From Alnus glutinosa (Eukaryota; Streptophyta; Magnoliopsida; Fagales; Betulaceae): a stretch of DNA of 64,000 nt. Numbering within the stretch: position 1 is the stretch's first letter; every line of letters begins with the position of its first letter. Both the position numbers and the translations under genes were made by a program. Positions 1 to 13,200 of this stretch are shown here, piece after piece. Location of the stretch: contig NC_084887.1 in assembly GCF_958979055.1 (NCBI RefSeq), positions 18,613,994-18,677,993 of the forward strand, in the 5' to 3' direction. The notes below the pieces were generated by a model. It had not been told where the DNA came from. It was given only the letters and a program-made list of their open reading frames with translations, and did not search any database.

Positions 1-1609
1 CTGTCACTTTTTCTTCCTTTGAATTTGCCAATGTGGGCAGTTAGGTCTGATGTGCCCTGGCTCGCCATAGTGATGGCATGTGAGAGTCTTTCTTCTGATA
101 GGAAGCTTGGCCGAAGGCTGAGGGATGATAGGAACTTCCCCTTCCATAATAGCTTTTCCCTTATCCACTCTTGAGGGTGGAGATTCGGGAATAACTGGCT
201 TCACGAAAAATGGTCTTGGAGGTAGAAGGAGTATCATAAATCGAAGGAGGAACATACTCGAGTCCGGTCTTGTCAGTTGGGTACTTCTGAATGGAGAGCA
301 TGTGAGTGAACTTCTCGTTTGAAACTCTCTCTAGTTGCAACTGTGTCTCCAGTAGCCTATCTTCTAAATCATTGATCTTTATGAGCATAGAGGTCTTCTC
401 TGTCCTGAGGTTGTTAAGCTCTAATACCTGTTGTTTGTATTTCTCCCTTAGCTTTAGAAATTCAACATATTGAAGTTGATAGGCTAACTGCATATCTTCT
501 TCTTCTTCACTATTCTCAGAGTAGTAGGATTGAGAATCCTCATTATCTTCATGTGAGGCTACGAGCCAGGAATTTTTCTTCCTCAGGAGTTTCTTCTTCC
601 TTCTCAGACTCATTGCTGAGAGTTGCATTAAAGGCTTTCCCTCTTTGTTTCTTCAGATTTGCACATTCAGTCTTGGTGTGCCCAAAGGCTAAACATTCGA
701 AGCATTGGGGACCCCTTAGATCTTTCTTCACTGCTTCTTCTGTATCAGTTGTGTGGGGAGCCTTCCTTAGTCTGTCAGAGAACTTATTCTTGAATTTATT
801 ATTCTTCAATGCTCGAAGTTCTTGGCTAGCATTGCCACTGCATCTTCATCAATATCGGAGTCTTCGTCATATGAGACTCTTGATTTCTTCTTGGATGCCT
901 TAGATGCCTTGAGGGCAATTGTCTTTACCTTTCTGACTGGGGGTAAGGAGTATTCATATGTTTGAAGAGATCCTACTAGCTCTTCAATCTTCAGCTCCTC
1001 CAGATTTTTGCTTTCTTTTATTGTTGTCACGTTAATCCTGAAACGCTCAGGCAAAGATCTTAGTATCTTTTGGATGAGTTTTACATCCGAGATTTGCTTC
1101 CCAAGACTCACCATGAAGTTTCTTAGGTCGCTAATCTTAGTGTAGAACTCTCCGAAGGTCTCTTCTTCTAGCATCTTAATTTCTTCAAATTTAGAAATCA
1201 ACATTTGAAGTTTGGCAGATTTTACTAGTTTTGTGCCTTCATATGTTGTTTCTAGAATTTGCCATGCATCTTTAGCAATTTCACAATTTGAAATTCTTGT
1301 GAATTCAGATGGTGAAAGTGCTTGACATAGTGCATGGAGCCATGGAGGGCTTTATCATTGGAAAGCCTTGCGCTTGTTTGAATAACAGTAATTTCGTATG
1401 TTTCTTTTGGCTTAATCCAACTAGTTTCAACAATTTTTTAGATGTCAATAGATTTTAAAAAGAAGCACATTCGGGCTTTCCAATAGCCATAGTTCGTCCC
1501 ATCAAAGGGCGGAACAGAATTAAGATTTTGAGACATAAAAAAAACAGAAGTCAAAATGATACACTCAAGAAATAAATCTAAAAACAGAGTGTACCAAGCT
1601 CTGATACCA
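1..1609 (-). mobile_element. Ty1/copia retrotransposon, broken gag region
   Basis: This is the 5' internal part of a copia-type LTR retrotransposon read on the minus strand. It is cut by the window edge at base 1. The gag-polypeptide (UBN2-like) stretch lies at about 806-1204, with the sequence EETFGEFYTKISDLRNF. A first CCHC zinc knuckle (CFECLAFGHTKTEC) lies at about 690. A coiled-coil-like acidic region follows at 180-600, and a second knuckle (CHHYGEPGHIRPNC) at about 30-75. These pieces sit in different frames (breaks near 806, 600 and 200), so the gag is a pseudogene. Protease, integrase and reverse transcriptase would lie outside the window to the left. It ends at the primer binding site next to the LTR at 1612. 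Confidence 0.85.
1594..1609 (-). other. Copia primer binding site (tRNA-iMet type)
   Basis: On the minus strand these 16 bases read TGGTATCAGAGCTTGG. This is the familiar plant copia primer binding site complementary to the 3' end of initiator methionine tRNA. It lies 2 bases from the LTR edge and fixes the orientation of the element. Confidence 0.9.
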
Positions 1610-1611
1610 AT

Positions 1612-2657
1612 TGAAAATAATTATTGATTTCTAATTTAAACCAAGTGTGTGTGTTTGTGTGCAAACAAATATCTTAAATGCGAAATTTAAATAAGATAAG
1701 ATATTTGTTACGAAGTGAAAACTCTGTGAAGAGAAAAACCACTCCAGGGCAGCCAAACCCAGAAAATCCACTATCCAAAAACAAAGCTAGTTACAAGACA
1801 CTTATACTCACATAACCCTATGCAGTAGTCATACCTTTAACTCTGACACGAAACCCATCGTGAACGCTTCTCAACCAGATCTTCCACCTGAAAGGGGTTT
1901 TTGATGGATTCCTTTACCTTAAGGCCGACCCCTAAGATAGACTTCACACGAACTGTTGAGCACACACCGGCAACGGCTTGAGAGTTAATGGATCTTCGAT
2001 TCTCCCTAAACACCCTCTCTAAGCACTATGGAATTCACCGTCGAATTCTGTACAAAACACAAGCCTATGGCCCTCTATTTATAAGCTTACAGGAAACCTA
2101 AAACTGCTGAGATTCGGGCTCTAGCTGGCGAGCGTCTTGAAGGAAGTTAGCTTCGTCCGAACGGTTTTCTGCGATATCCTTTCAGAAACAGTGCAATTCT
2201 ATCTTTATCAAGTTTACTTCCGGACAGCTTGACCGAGCGTCCGGAGGATCTTCGCTAAAATCCTTTCCGAATTCGAAAGGAACTCTGGAATATTCTGAAA
2301 TACTGGACATCGTTTGGACGTGTTTCCATGTCGTCCGGATGGCTTGTAGAGACTTCCCAAACAGTGTCGACTTCTGAATTCCAACTCCTTGTTGAATACT
2401 GATTGACCTAGCGTCCGGACGGTGTTGCTCTAACGTCCGGACGTCTTCATCGTTATATGCTGGACATTGAGGGGCGTCCGGACGCCTTCAAAGGCCCGTC
2501 CGGACGGTTGCACAGGAACCAGTTGTTTTTGTCTTGAATTTTGCAAGGACTCTTCATGGACATCTTTAAGAAGCTTGTGATCAGTTATTATCTTTGATTT
2601 GATCATTGTCTAAATACATGAAGATTCTGAATTGAAAACCGACCATCCTGTTAAAAC
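1612..2657 (-). repeat. Copia 5' LTR
   Basis: This LTR of about 1.05 kb abuts the primer binding site. The inner edge begins TGAAAATAA on the plus strand. The outer edge is approximate (near 2655-2665, minus-strand TGTTTTAAC). It contains a leader-like run of plain AT-rich sequence. Six copies of GTCCGGA lie between 2239 and 2504. A diverged copy of the 1640-2060 part occurs at 30115-30557. No matching 3' LTR lies in the window. Confidence 0.7.
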
Positions 2658-2935
2658 ACAACCATTATATAAAGTGTTTTTGTTTTATTCAGAATGTAGC
2701 CAATTAAAAAACTAACAACAACAACAACAATAATAATAAAGTTTTCAAGAGAACTATAAATTCCATTTACACCAGCATAACACAGCTTGGTGGAAAAAAT
2801 GTCTCATAATGCTCTATAATCATTTGACGACATTGTCTAAACATTTTTAACCCCTCATAAGTTTCAACTCAAAGCTATGCTCAATATCAAATAGTAATGT
2901 AGCCATGATTATATCACACATTACAAGAAGTGACA

Positions 2936-3880
2936 TGTAATACCCCAAATAATTATCAAAGGATAATTAGGTCCTAAATAGGAAATTATGATCTTTTGAC
3001 TTTTCTTGAGTTGACCGAACCAAGAACATTCACGGTTCACACTAGTGACGTTCGTGGTTTTCCCACCATGAACGATTGTTGACGTGTTGTATTGTATGTC
3101 GAAAAGTACATCCCACACCTTCAACGTGTGTGTTATACTGTACTATGAACGATTGCGGCCGTACGTCGAACGATCATCTAACCCTAGGTTTTCATGAACT
3201 ATTGTGATACGTTTGCTAAGCATTCGTGAAAAGCCAAATAATTTGATTCTTATCCACTTAGACCTCTTCACCTATAAGTACCCCCTACCCTTGCCCTTTT
3301 CACCTTATTTCGCCCATTTCAATTAGTATACGATTGAGTGAGAGTGAGAGAGTGCTTTGGAGGAATTTTGAAGAAAGAGAAGCTCTCTTAGTTTTCATCT
3401 TCAAGAGAGGTAACCTCCTTAACCTAACTCATTTCTTAAGGAATTCTTGCTTTGGTTAGTTAATTTTCGTCGCCTAATTTATTGTTTTGGTAATATCTCT
3501 AGCTAGTTTTACATCTTCACTTAGTTTTGATTTTAATTCTAGATTAGTGTTTGATTAGTAGATTTTACGTACCTAGTACTGCATGGAGATGTTATTAAGG
3601 TTAGGACTCTACTAGAAATCATGTTAAGACCTTAAGACTTACTTAAAACCAATTATATGGCTTCAAGTTCAAATTTCAGATTCTGCCCAATCGTTGAACG
3701 TTTGCCATTCACTGGACTAACGGACGGCGTTTGAGACATTTGTTGGACGAACAATCTTCAGAGAGACAAAAAGCCTTATTTGAGCTGTTTAGGATTTGAA
3801 TTGGGGCTCGTAGCGTCTCTAATGCCGTTTGACGGAGGCAAAAACCCTTACTTAATCAAGGTCCAAAACGCTCATTATCT
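2936..3880 (+). repeat. Probable solo LTR (TGTAATACCCC type)
   Basis: The segment opens with TGTAATACCCC, the usual opening of many plant Ty3/gypsy LTRs. It has a TATA-like CACCTATAAGTACC at about 3270, as expected at the U3/R border. Repeated GAACGATTG/GAACG motifs occur through it. The right end is uncertain and no target duplication was found, so the boundary and superfamily are inferences. Confidence 0.4.
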
Positions 3881-3884
3881 CGTG

Positions 3885-4020
3885 AGGAGTGATTGGTGCA
3901 CAACAATTGTGCAACTGTTGTGCATCACTCTAGAGATATGGGATGGGTCCCACCACATGGGATCCACCCATATCTCTAAGATCTTGCACATCAGTTGTGC
4001 AAAAGTTATTTTCCTTACCT
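3885..4020. mobile_element. Small foldback/MITE
   Basis: The arms TAGAGATATGGGATGGGTCCCA (about 3930-3951) and TGGGATCCACCCATATCTCT (about 3958-3978) are near-perfect inverted repeats. They are flanked by further inverted TGCACAAC motifs. No coding capacity. It sits about 200 bp upstream of the COG5 start codon, inside its likely promoter. Confidence 0.6.
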
Positions 4021-4210
4021 CGTATACAGACAGCGAATAATAATTGTAATAGAAGCATAAATGCATATAATAATAACAGTGGAAGAAACCAACCACCCAG
4101 TCCCAGACTGCTGGTGCTCGAGAGTCAAGATCTCCCCCTCGAAGCGGCCCTCTCCTGTGTCCCGATAAAAGAAACCAAAAGCATTTCTGAAACCGAAAAC
4201 AACCCGCGAA

Positions 4211-7200
4211 ATGGCGTCACCAGCATCACCACTCCAAAAATCCTCTTCCCCTCTCCAACTCCTCTCCACCCTCAACAACCCCACCACTACCGCCACATCC
4301 GCTCTCGAGTCCCTCGCCTCCGACCCCATCCTCTCCGCCTTCCTCTCTGCTTCCTTCTCCACCACCTCCTTCTCCTCCGCCGCTCTTTCCTCCGGCTCGC
4401 CCGCCTCCACCGCCGAGAAGCTCCACGCTGCCATCCGCCTCCTCGACTCCCAGCTCCGCCACGAGGTGCTTTCCCGCCACGACGACCTCCTCTCCCAGCT
4501 CTCGTCCCTCCACCACGCCGAGCTCGCCCTCTCCACCCTCCGCTCCTCCGTCTCCTCCCTCCACTCCTCCCTCCGCAAGGCCCGCTCCGACCTCTCCGAC
4601 CCCCTCCGCTCCATCCGCTCCAAAACCCTCCAGCTCTCCAATCTCCACTCCGCCTCCGACCTCCTCAACCACTCCGTCCGCGCCCTCCGCCTTTCTCGCA
4701 AGCTCCGCGACCTCGCGCCCCTCCACGACCCCGAAAAGCTCGATCTCGCTAAGGCCGCCCAGCTCCACGCCGAGATCTTGACCCTTTGCCAAGAGTACGA
4801 CCTCTCCGGCATCCACGTCGTTGACGAGGAGCTCCGATTCGTCAAGGAGGCCGGGGAAAAACTCCGATCTGAAGCAATGAAGGTACTCGAAAGAGGAATG
4901 GAGGGCTTGAACCAAGCCGAGGTGGGGACCGGCTTACAGGTTTTCTACAACTTGGGCGAGCTGAGAGGGACCGTGGAGCAGTTGGTGAATAGGTACAAGG
5001 GGATGGCGGTGAAGAGCATTGGCGTGGCGTTGGATATGAAGGCGATCACGGCAGGCTCGGGCGGGGCGTTCGGGCCGGGAGGGGTGAGGGGGAGCGGGAC
5101 GCCTCAGATAGGCGGAGGGGCGAAGGCGAGGGAGGCGCTGTGGCAGAGGATGGGCAGTTGCATGGATCAATTGCATTCCATCGTGGTGGCGGTCTGGCAC
5201 TTGCAGAGGGTCTTGTCCAAGAAACGAGATCCCTTTACGCACGTTTTGCTGCTGGATGAGGTTCTTCAGGTGAGAGAGGATTAGGAATTTTTGTGGGTGC
5301 ATTTCGTTAATTGGGTTGTGTTTTTGCCTGTTTGTTTTGCATATATTCTGAGTAATGCCAGGACTCGAGAAGAAACTGAGAATAAAATTCCTATTTTTCT
5401 TCTTTGTTCATTTAGTATCAGTTTTCTTTGGGGATAATTAAATTCTGTAATTTCAATTGGTCGATGCCCGTCTTATAGTTTCAATATCGTTGCAGTCTAC
5501 GCACTTACTGAGTTTTAAAATCCTGCATATCTGGAATCTGGAGCAAACTTTATTTGTTTTAAATGATTGGAGTGTTGATCTGCTGAGTAGGGGATTCAGT
5601 TGATCGGGATAAAGCTTCCAGGTTTGAATGGGATTTCAGAAATTCAGGAAATGGTTGCAGAACTGTTAGGAAAGTTTTATGGTAGGGAAGTTTAATATTG
5701 GACTAATGAGAGAAGAGTAAAGGAGAGCATGAGTATGCTTTCTTTTTGGTTTGGCAGTTAGTGGTGTTTATAAAATTTTAGCCAAGGGAATTCTCAACAA
5801 ACTACTAATTGGTTTTGACTGAGGTGGTCTCCCCAGTGGTTTCTTTGGCAATGCAAGTTCTATGTGATATCTTCATTGCTAAAGAGTTCATAGATTCCTA
5901 AAAGTGTAGTGGGGTCTCTTGTTAATTTTGAAAGTTGATCCATATTATTTTGCGTACATAATGGGCATGGTGGGGCTCAGGATAAGGTGAGTTGAGTGAC
6001 TTAAGTGTTGTATATTTCCTTAATGTTTTTTTTTTTTTTTTTGTTGGGCTTGTAACTGGCGTGTTGTTGGAATCTTTTAGAGTTCAAGTGGCATTATGCG
6101 AGGGGATCCTTTATCATTCATTAGTTGGACTTATTGGCAAGGCATTAAGCCAGACTCTTCCCAGGGTGAAATCAGTTCAGGGGAAGGTGGTTGTGTGTGT
6201 TTGTTTGTCTGTATATTTCTCCTTTCCCTTTAGTTTAGTTTGGCTTCCTAGCCGTCAAGGAATTAAGTACTCACAGTGGTAGAGCAGGATTTAATTTGAG
6301 AGTGGGAAATTAAGAAATCTTTGAAAGATATGATTAAATTTTTTTTATTGTAGTAACACTATAATTGTTTCTCAAATATCATTTTTTTAAAAAATAAAAA
6401 AATAAAATAAATAACAATACTCTATAATCAATTTAGTGATTTTAGATATTTGGAAGCATGATAACTAATGTTGCAAAGTTAATTTGACTCACATGTGAAA
6501 TTTATGATATAATGCATATTTTCATCAAAGAAATTAATTTAGCTATTAATTACCGTAGAAGAAATTTTCTAAGAAATCAATTCCACTTTATCATACCATA
6601 AATAGTAATTTTAATGCATTAAAAATAATCAAATCCTAAACTACAGAACAACTCCCATTGCATATAAAAGCCAAGCATTTGACACAATTCATATACAAGT
6701 CTTTGACAAACTATTCAATTGATTTTATAGTTTGATTAATTGGAGATAAAAAAAAATATGAAAAGAAAGTTATTGGACTCTTCAATTAATTACAATATTA
6801 AGTTTTATGTAAATGAAAAAAAAAATAAAATTCTTGATATCTTATCTTAGTGGGTACAATTAGATAAATACCCAAAATTTTCAAAAATTTTCAACTAACC
6901 TAGGTTTTTCTAATATGTCAGTGGTGGCAATTGCCTCCACTCAAATTTATATGGCTCTGCCCCTGATTACTCTTTGGAAAGGTGAAGCTGGAAGATGTTT
7001 GTGTGTAGCTAATTGATGGCCATCAGCGACCTTAATTCTTGCAGCTACTTTATAAAGGCAATTTATGTTCTAACACATCCAAATGGAATATAACTGCTGG
7101 TGTGCCAGTTGCTCGTCCTAATTAGATCAAGGATGTGGAAGTAATTATGGTAAAAGAGAAGATACTGGAATTAGTGTCATCGACAATGGGGTCTAAGTCC

Positions 7201-10200
7201 ATTCAGTGTGCTCTTCCATCTTAGAACTCATTGAGGAGCTGTCTTTCTTTGCATCTACTCTCAGGTTCTTCATGTAAAGGAGAATAATGTGGGGCTAGTA
7301 GACGTTTTGACCGTTTGAAGGAATCTTGGACATGAAAATTTTCTTGGCAGGAGATCCTTCTTGGAATTAATTAACATTTGGATTTGCAGGAATTAGTGTC
7401 AAATATGGGCTCCGGGTCTGTATTTTTCAAGGAGCCTTTTGGGACTGTCTTCTAGAAGCTGTTTTTAAATTTCATGCAAGGTGTCAAAAGGTTATAATTC
7501 AGGAAGAAAAACTATTTAGGATAAATTTCCAATGTGGAGTGCATGAAAGATTGCCAGACAATTAGTTGTGTAACCTCTTTGTAGCCACTCTTATTTTACA
7601 TTTTTTGTTTCTTTTTTGGGTGTTTGGCAAAAGTTTGCAGCATATTAATGTTTGTTTGTTTGTTTTTATGGCTTTCAAGCACATTTTGGTAGTATTTCTT
7701 TTATTCTTATTTTTCATTTACGTTTTGTAAGTCTATCACTGTACAGTGCTTCTCTTTACATTCCTGTTAGCTTCCTGCTTATCACATTATATATCCCATG
7801 CTTCTGTTTTAAGCTTCTTGCAAGCCCTCCTTTATTATTATTATTATTATTATTGTTCCCCCCTGTTTTTTTGCTAACTGTTATGGGTTAGTTAGCAAAA
7901 AGCTGTGTCGAGCTTGTTTTTTTTTCAACTTTGTCTGGCATTATATTGGCAATGTTATTAAAGTTACAATCTCATATGACAGTGTATCTGTTTCACATGG
8001 TGCATAAATGTCAAGGTTCATGAAGTTCTTGTGTCAATATGACAAGAGATTTGGTGTCCTTTTTGTATACTTCATGTATGCTTAGGGGCGCCTTTACGCT
8101 TTTTAATGCAATTTGTTTACCTATCAAAAAAAATATGACAAGAGAAGGGTATGGTTATTGGATAGGTTTCTAGCATACATACAGCTTGAGTTTATATGCA
8201 GCAAATGCGTCCAGCAATGGAATAATGAAAAAAGTACCTAGCATGATAAGTTGTCTCAGATAATCACCTAATCTCTCTCTATTTTGCGTTTATATTAGGG
8301 TCAGTAGGAATTCTTGTTTGACATGCTACTGTCTTTTCCATTAATGTTTATGGGAGGGGAAAAAACGACAGTTAAATGGTAAATGTATCATTTATCCTTG
8401 GTTGGGGAATTAGACAATTTAGACACTTAGGGATGCATTTTGTTTACTAATTTATCTTGTGTATGTCTGTAAATGGAATGGATATAAACTCAATCAGGAT
8501 ATACTGCAACCTGTTCTAAACATGTTTACCAACAAGCAGTGTTCATTCTTTCAATTCCATTATGTTTCATGATGATATTCAGTTAGACAATCGAGTAATA
8601 CCTGTATCTTGCAGAAAATCAAAACTAAAATAAATTTAAACCTAGTCATGGCACAAAACCTATTTATTTATTTTTTTTAAAAAAATGATTTGTTGAACTA
8701 GGAACACATCTTGTTGAAGAAAATTTTCGCAGGCCGGACCGGTTGACGGTCTCCTGCAAAACAAGAAGAAAGTATTTTAGAGTGACGATGGTCCGGAGGG
8801 GAGCCTCCGATGCTTAAGTAAAGTATTTTGAGAGAAAAATGAAATGGAGAGAGTTTTTACGGTTGTATAGGAATACCTATTTTCTGGGGATGATTTTTAA
8901 TGTGAGGCTTCTAGAGGTGGTCCCTGGTGGAGTGCTTGATTGCTTGCCACGTGGTGGGCTTGCAGCTGCGCCATAACTGTCTTAGGGCAGGCGAGTCTTA
9001 AAAGTTTACACCTTTCTAGTGAGTGTGCCTTTATGTTAATTGGGCCCTATGCTATTTATTCCCTGTTCACATCTCATTAAGAATTATTAACTAATCACAC
9101 ATGAAACAATAATCTGAATTACACCCCACAACTCTGAAAATATATCTAAGCAAAAAGAATTAGATATCATGAAATGTTACTTATGTGGGGTGAGAAAGGA
9201 GAGTTTCATATACTTATCAAAAAAAGAAAGGAGAGTTTCATGTAAAAGGGATGCAGAAAATGGACGACAAGGAATGAAAAGAGAATAAAACATCAAAAGA
9301 TTAAGGCTTCTAAATTGCATGATCCATGACAATCGTTGGATATGGTTTGGAAGTAGCAGAGTAGTTTGAGCAAGGTGCAGTAGAACCGAATCAGCAGCTC
9401 CTGCTGGATTTTTGGAAGATTTTGAAGTCCTAACTGCAGTTATACCGGTGATTTGTACTGTTACACCATCAATGGTGTAACTTTTGACATAATACGTTTT
9501 TGTATTGTTTATATATATATATGATAAGTAAGAATCCAATCTTATTGAATAAGAGTGTAAAGCGCTCCTTAGTACACTGAGAGTATACAAGGAAAACACA
9601 TAGTTAGAAAGAGAAAAGTGAGCGAGAAAGTCGGGAAAAGAAAAAGACAAAGAGTGGACATCCGTAGTCCAAAAATACAAAGAATGGTAGAACGAGGAAA
9701 TAATCTCTTCAAAGGTACTTTCCAAGTCTTTAAAGTTCCTATTGTTTCTTTCCCCCCATAAGCACCAAAAGAGGCAAATAGACGCCATTTTCCAAACTGC
9801 AGCGCTCCTTGACCTTCCATAGGACCACCAACACGCAAGCAAGTCGATAACCCGTCTAGGCATAACCTAAGACATACCGAAGCGACTGAAGAGAGAGCTC
9901 CACAAAGCAGAAGTCACATCGCAGTGAAGAAGGAGATGATTCATGGATTCCCCAGTCCTTTTACACATATAGCATCTGTTTATCACGATAACATGCCGTT
10001 TCTTGAGGTTGTCTAGGGTGAGAATCTTGCTAGGAGCCGCGGTCCACACAAAGAAGGCAGCCCTTGAGGGAGCTTGAGTATGCCAAACACTTTTCCAGGG
10101 AAAGCGGCTACTTCCAGAGCAAGCTAAGGACTAAAAGGACTTGACTTTGAACACTCATTTTTTGGAGGAGACCCACCACAACTTGTCTTCACTGTCTCTG

Positions 10201-13200
10201 TTCATTTTAGCTAAGTGCAACACTTGGAAGAAAGAAGCAAAAACATCCACCTCCCAATTGTGGGCCTCCCTAGTGAATTCCATTGGAAAATGCTCCAAAC
10301 TATCTGCAACAGCGGCATCCTTTACACGAGCAATACCAAATAAAGTGGAAAAAGCTACTTTGAGAGCCGTGTCCTCACACCACAAATCATGCCAAAAGCT
10401 GATCTTGGAACCATCCCCCACGACAAATCTAGTGAATCAAGAGAACGAATCCCAACCTTTTCTAATGTTCTTCCACACCCCCACCCGAAAAGCACCTGTT
10501 GGCTTGAGTAAACACCACCCGCCCCATAGGCTGCTGTATTTAGAATCCCCTACGACTCTCCGCCACGCATCTCTCTTAGACCCAAAGCGCCATAGCCATG
10601 TGCCTAGCAGGGCGCGATTGAAAGCTCTCATATTTCTAATCTCTAGCCCTCCCTCGGAGATCGGAGAGCATACCTTGTCCCATCTAACCAAGTGATGTTT
10701 AATTTCATCGCCTATCCCACCCCATAGAAAGTCTCTTTGGAGCTTCTCAATGCGATTGGCCACACGAATAGGAATGGGAAAGAGAGATAAGAAGTACGTA
10801 GAGAGATTGGAGATGGTACTCTTGATGAGGGTAACCCTGCCTTCCTTGGACAAATACAACATTTTTCAACTGGCCAAGCGACGCTCCATCTTAAACACGA
10901 TATCATTCCAGATAGACGTAGCCTTGTTACTCACCCCAAGTGGCATACCAAGGTGCTTCATGGTCAGAGAGGAAGTCCCATTATATTTTTGTACTGCTAC
11001 CATATCAGTTTGGTTAATTTTTCGTTTTCAGTTTGTTGATCTATGGACCTATGAAAATTCTCTACCATATTTAGGTCATGTAGTGGTTATTATACTAGTT
11101 GGATGGTGTTGAATGTGTAAATCAAATGGGGAGTTGGTTGACCACTTGCCGCTTCATTGTGCTATTGCAAGAGAGTTTTGGTCTTTTGTCTTATTTTTAT
11201 TTGGGATTCAGTGTTTGATGCCTAGAAAGGTTCTTAATTTATACTTCTGTCGGAAAGGTATGTCCTAAAAGGTTGTTGATTTGTACTTCTGTGGAAAGGG
11301 TATGCTCAGGCAGAATAAGAGTACTATGATTTGAACACAGTCCCTCATTGTCTTATGTGGACTATAAATCCCATCCATCAAGATCTTAAACCCTCTCGTC
11401 TCCCTCTCAGTAAAAACACCCTTAGGTCTCTTCTTTGATAATGTCTAGTGAGGAGGGAGGAGAGGCTCTCCTCCCTCCCTCGTCATCCGGTTCCCATCCA
11501 GTCTAGTTCCTCTAGTAGTTTTTCTTGTTCCTTTTGGTCTTTTAGTTTTGGGTTTCTCTGCATCTTGGGAGTAGATCTACGCTTGTTCAGTCATCTTCTG
11601 TGCACACGAGCCCCGCCCGAGGCCTCATCGGCTTGTTCTGGTCTTAACTGTCGATGTCGTTTTTGTGGAGGGCCTCCGTGCTGGTGTGTGTGGCTGATTG
11701 GTTCTTTTGCATATTGGGATGTAGATCTACGGTGTTTGGGACCTCCTCCCCGTGCACGTGCCTCACCGGGGGACTCTACTTCGTGTTCTGGTTCTACCCC
11801 ACCGTCGGCGCAGCTGCGAGTGGTTGCCTTGCGCCATTCCGGCGGGTGTGGCTGAGGGAGTTCCTGAAGCTTGGAAGTTAGATTTACGGTATTTGGGACT
11901 TTTTCACCACGCACGCTCCTCTCTAATGGCTTCTTCGGTAGATTCCACTCTTCGATGGCTTCTCCAGCAATTTCCACTTTGCTCCAGGGTGTGTGGCGCC
12001 ATGTGCCACTGCCATTGCATTTTTTTTTTTCTCCCGTAGCTCTGGCTTTTCCTTTGTTTTTGGGTTTGCTTTTTTATTTTAGCTTCTGTCGGCTTGGGTT
12101 TTTGGGTGTCTCACGTAGGGGTGGGCACAGGGTGGATCGGGATGGTTTTTTGCCCTTTTTGAACCCGCCCCGCACCCCTACGGGTTTGGGAAATTGGACC
12201 CGTGAACCGCTAAAAAGTAGTGAAATCCGTGCGGTGCGGGTATGGGCGGGGCGGGTACGTGCAGGCCTGGGGGCGCGGGTTTGTGGGGTGGGGCGGGTTC
12301 AGCTGTGTTGTTCACTCAAATCCCTGAAGGCTGAAGCAAGCGAGCCAGCGTCAGTCTTCACTCTTTAAATGCGATATTTGCAAGGCAAGCATGAAGCCCG
12401 GGCATGATTGTCTACCGGACCCAAATAGCGTGAACTTAATACAGTGAAGGTTGAAGCAATCGATATTTGCATGGCTCGTCAGAAACCTCTCCGGCAAAAA
12501 CTCTTCCAGGACCGGCCAAACCCTTGAGTCTTGATGCAACATCTATACATTGATGAACACACGGGTTCCCTTCAGAACGTCATACCCACGACAGCGAAGA
12601 TCAGCATCGGCACAGTGTGAAGAGGAGAAAAAGGGACTAGGGAGGGCCGGGAGGCTGTGCGGCGTAGAGGTGGAAGTGTGGAACTCTCTGGAACTTGGAA
12701 CTTGGAAGAAAAGAGAAAAGAAAATCAAGAGGGGGGTGGCGCTAGGGTTAAAAAGTAAGAACTTTAGGGTTTTTTTTAAAATATTTATACGGTTGCGGGG
12801 TGGGGTGGGTCGGGTCCTTGATATTTTTCGAAATGTCGACCCGCAAACCGCACCGCACCGTGCGGATTGTGGGAAACAGGAATGAGAACCAGATTGAAAG
12901 TACGGTTTGTGTGTTTTTGCGGGGCGGGTAACAAGGCCGGCTGTTATCTTACGGTGGCTGACTATGCGGAGGGTGGTCGTAAAGGGGTTATTTGGATCCC
13001 TGAAGGCTGTAAAGGTTGGGGATGGTCTCGGGTGGTGGGTGAGTTGTGGCAGTTGCTGAAGTTTATTGAAGCAAAGGGTGAGTCGCTGGTTTCTGAGGCG
13101 CATTCCTCGAAGGGAAAATAGAAGGGGGGTATTTCGCTGATTGTTTTGGTGGGGCTTCTCCGTCCTTCGCGGAGGTGGTTTGTGGAGTGGTTGTCAAGCC

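Noticed and set aside
4015-4915. Long minus-strand frames (276 and 229 codons) opposite COG5 exon 1
   Set aside because: They are shadows of the GC/CT-rich COG5 exon; the peptides are low-complexity and resemble no protein.
11448-12368. Overlapping plus-strand frames with CxCR-like words
   Set aside because: They lie in the leader of an L1-like element and its hAT insertion; composition explains the open frames.
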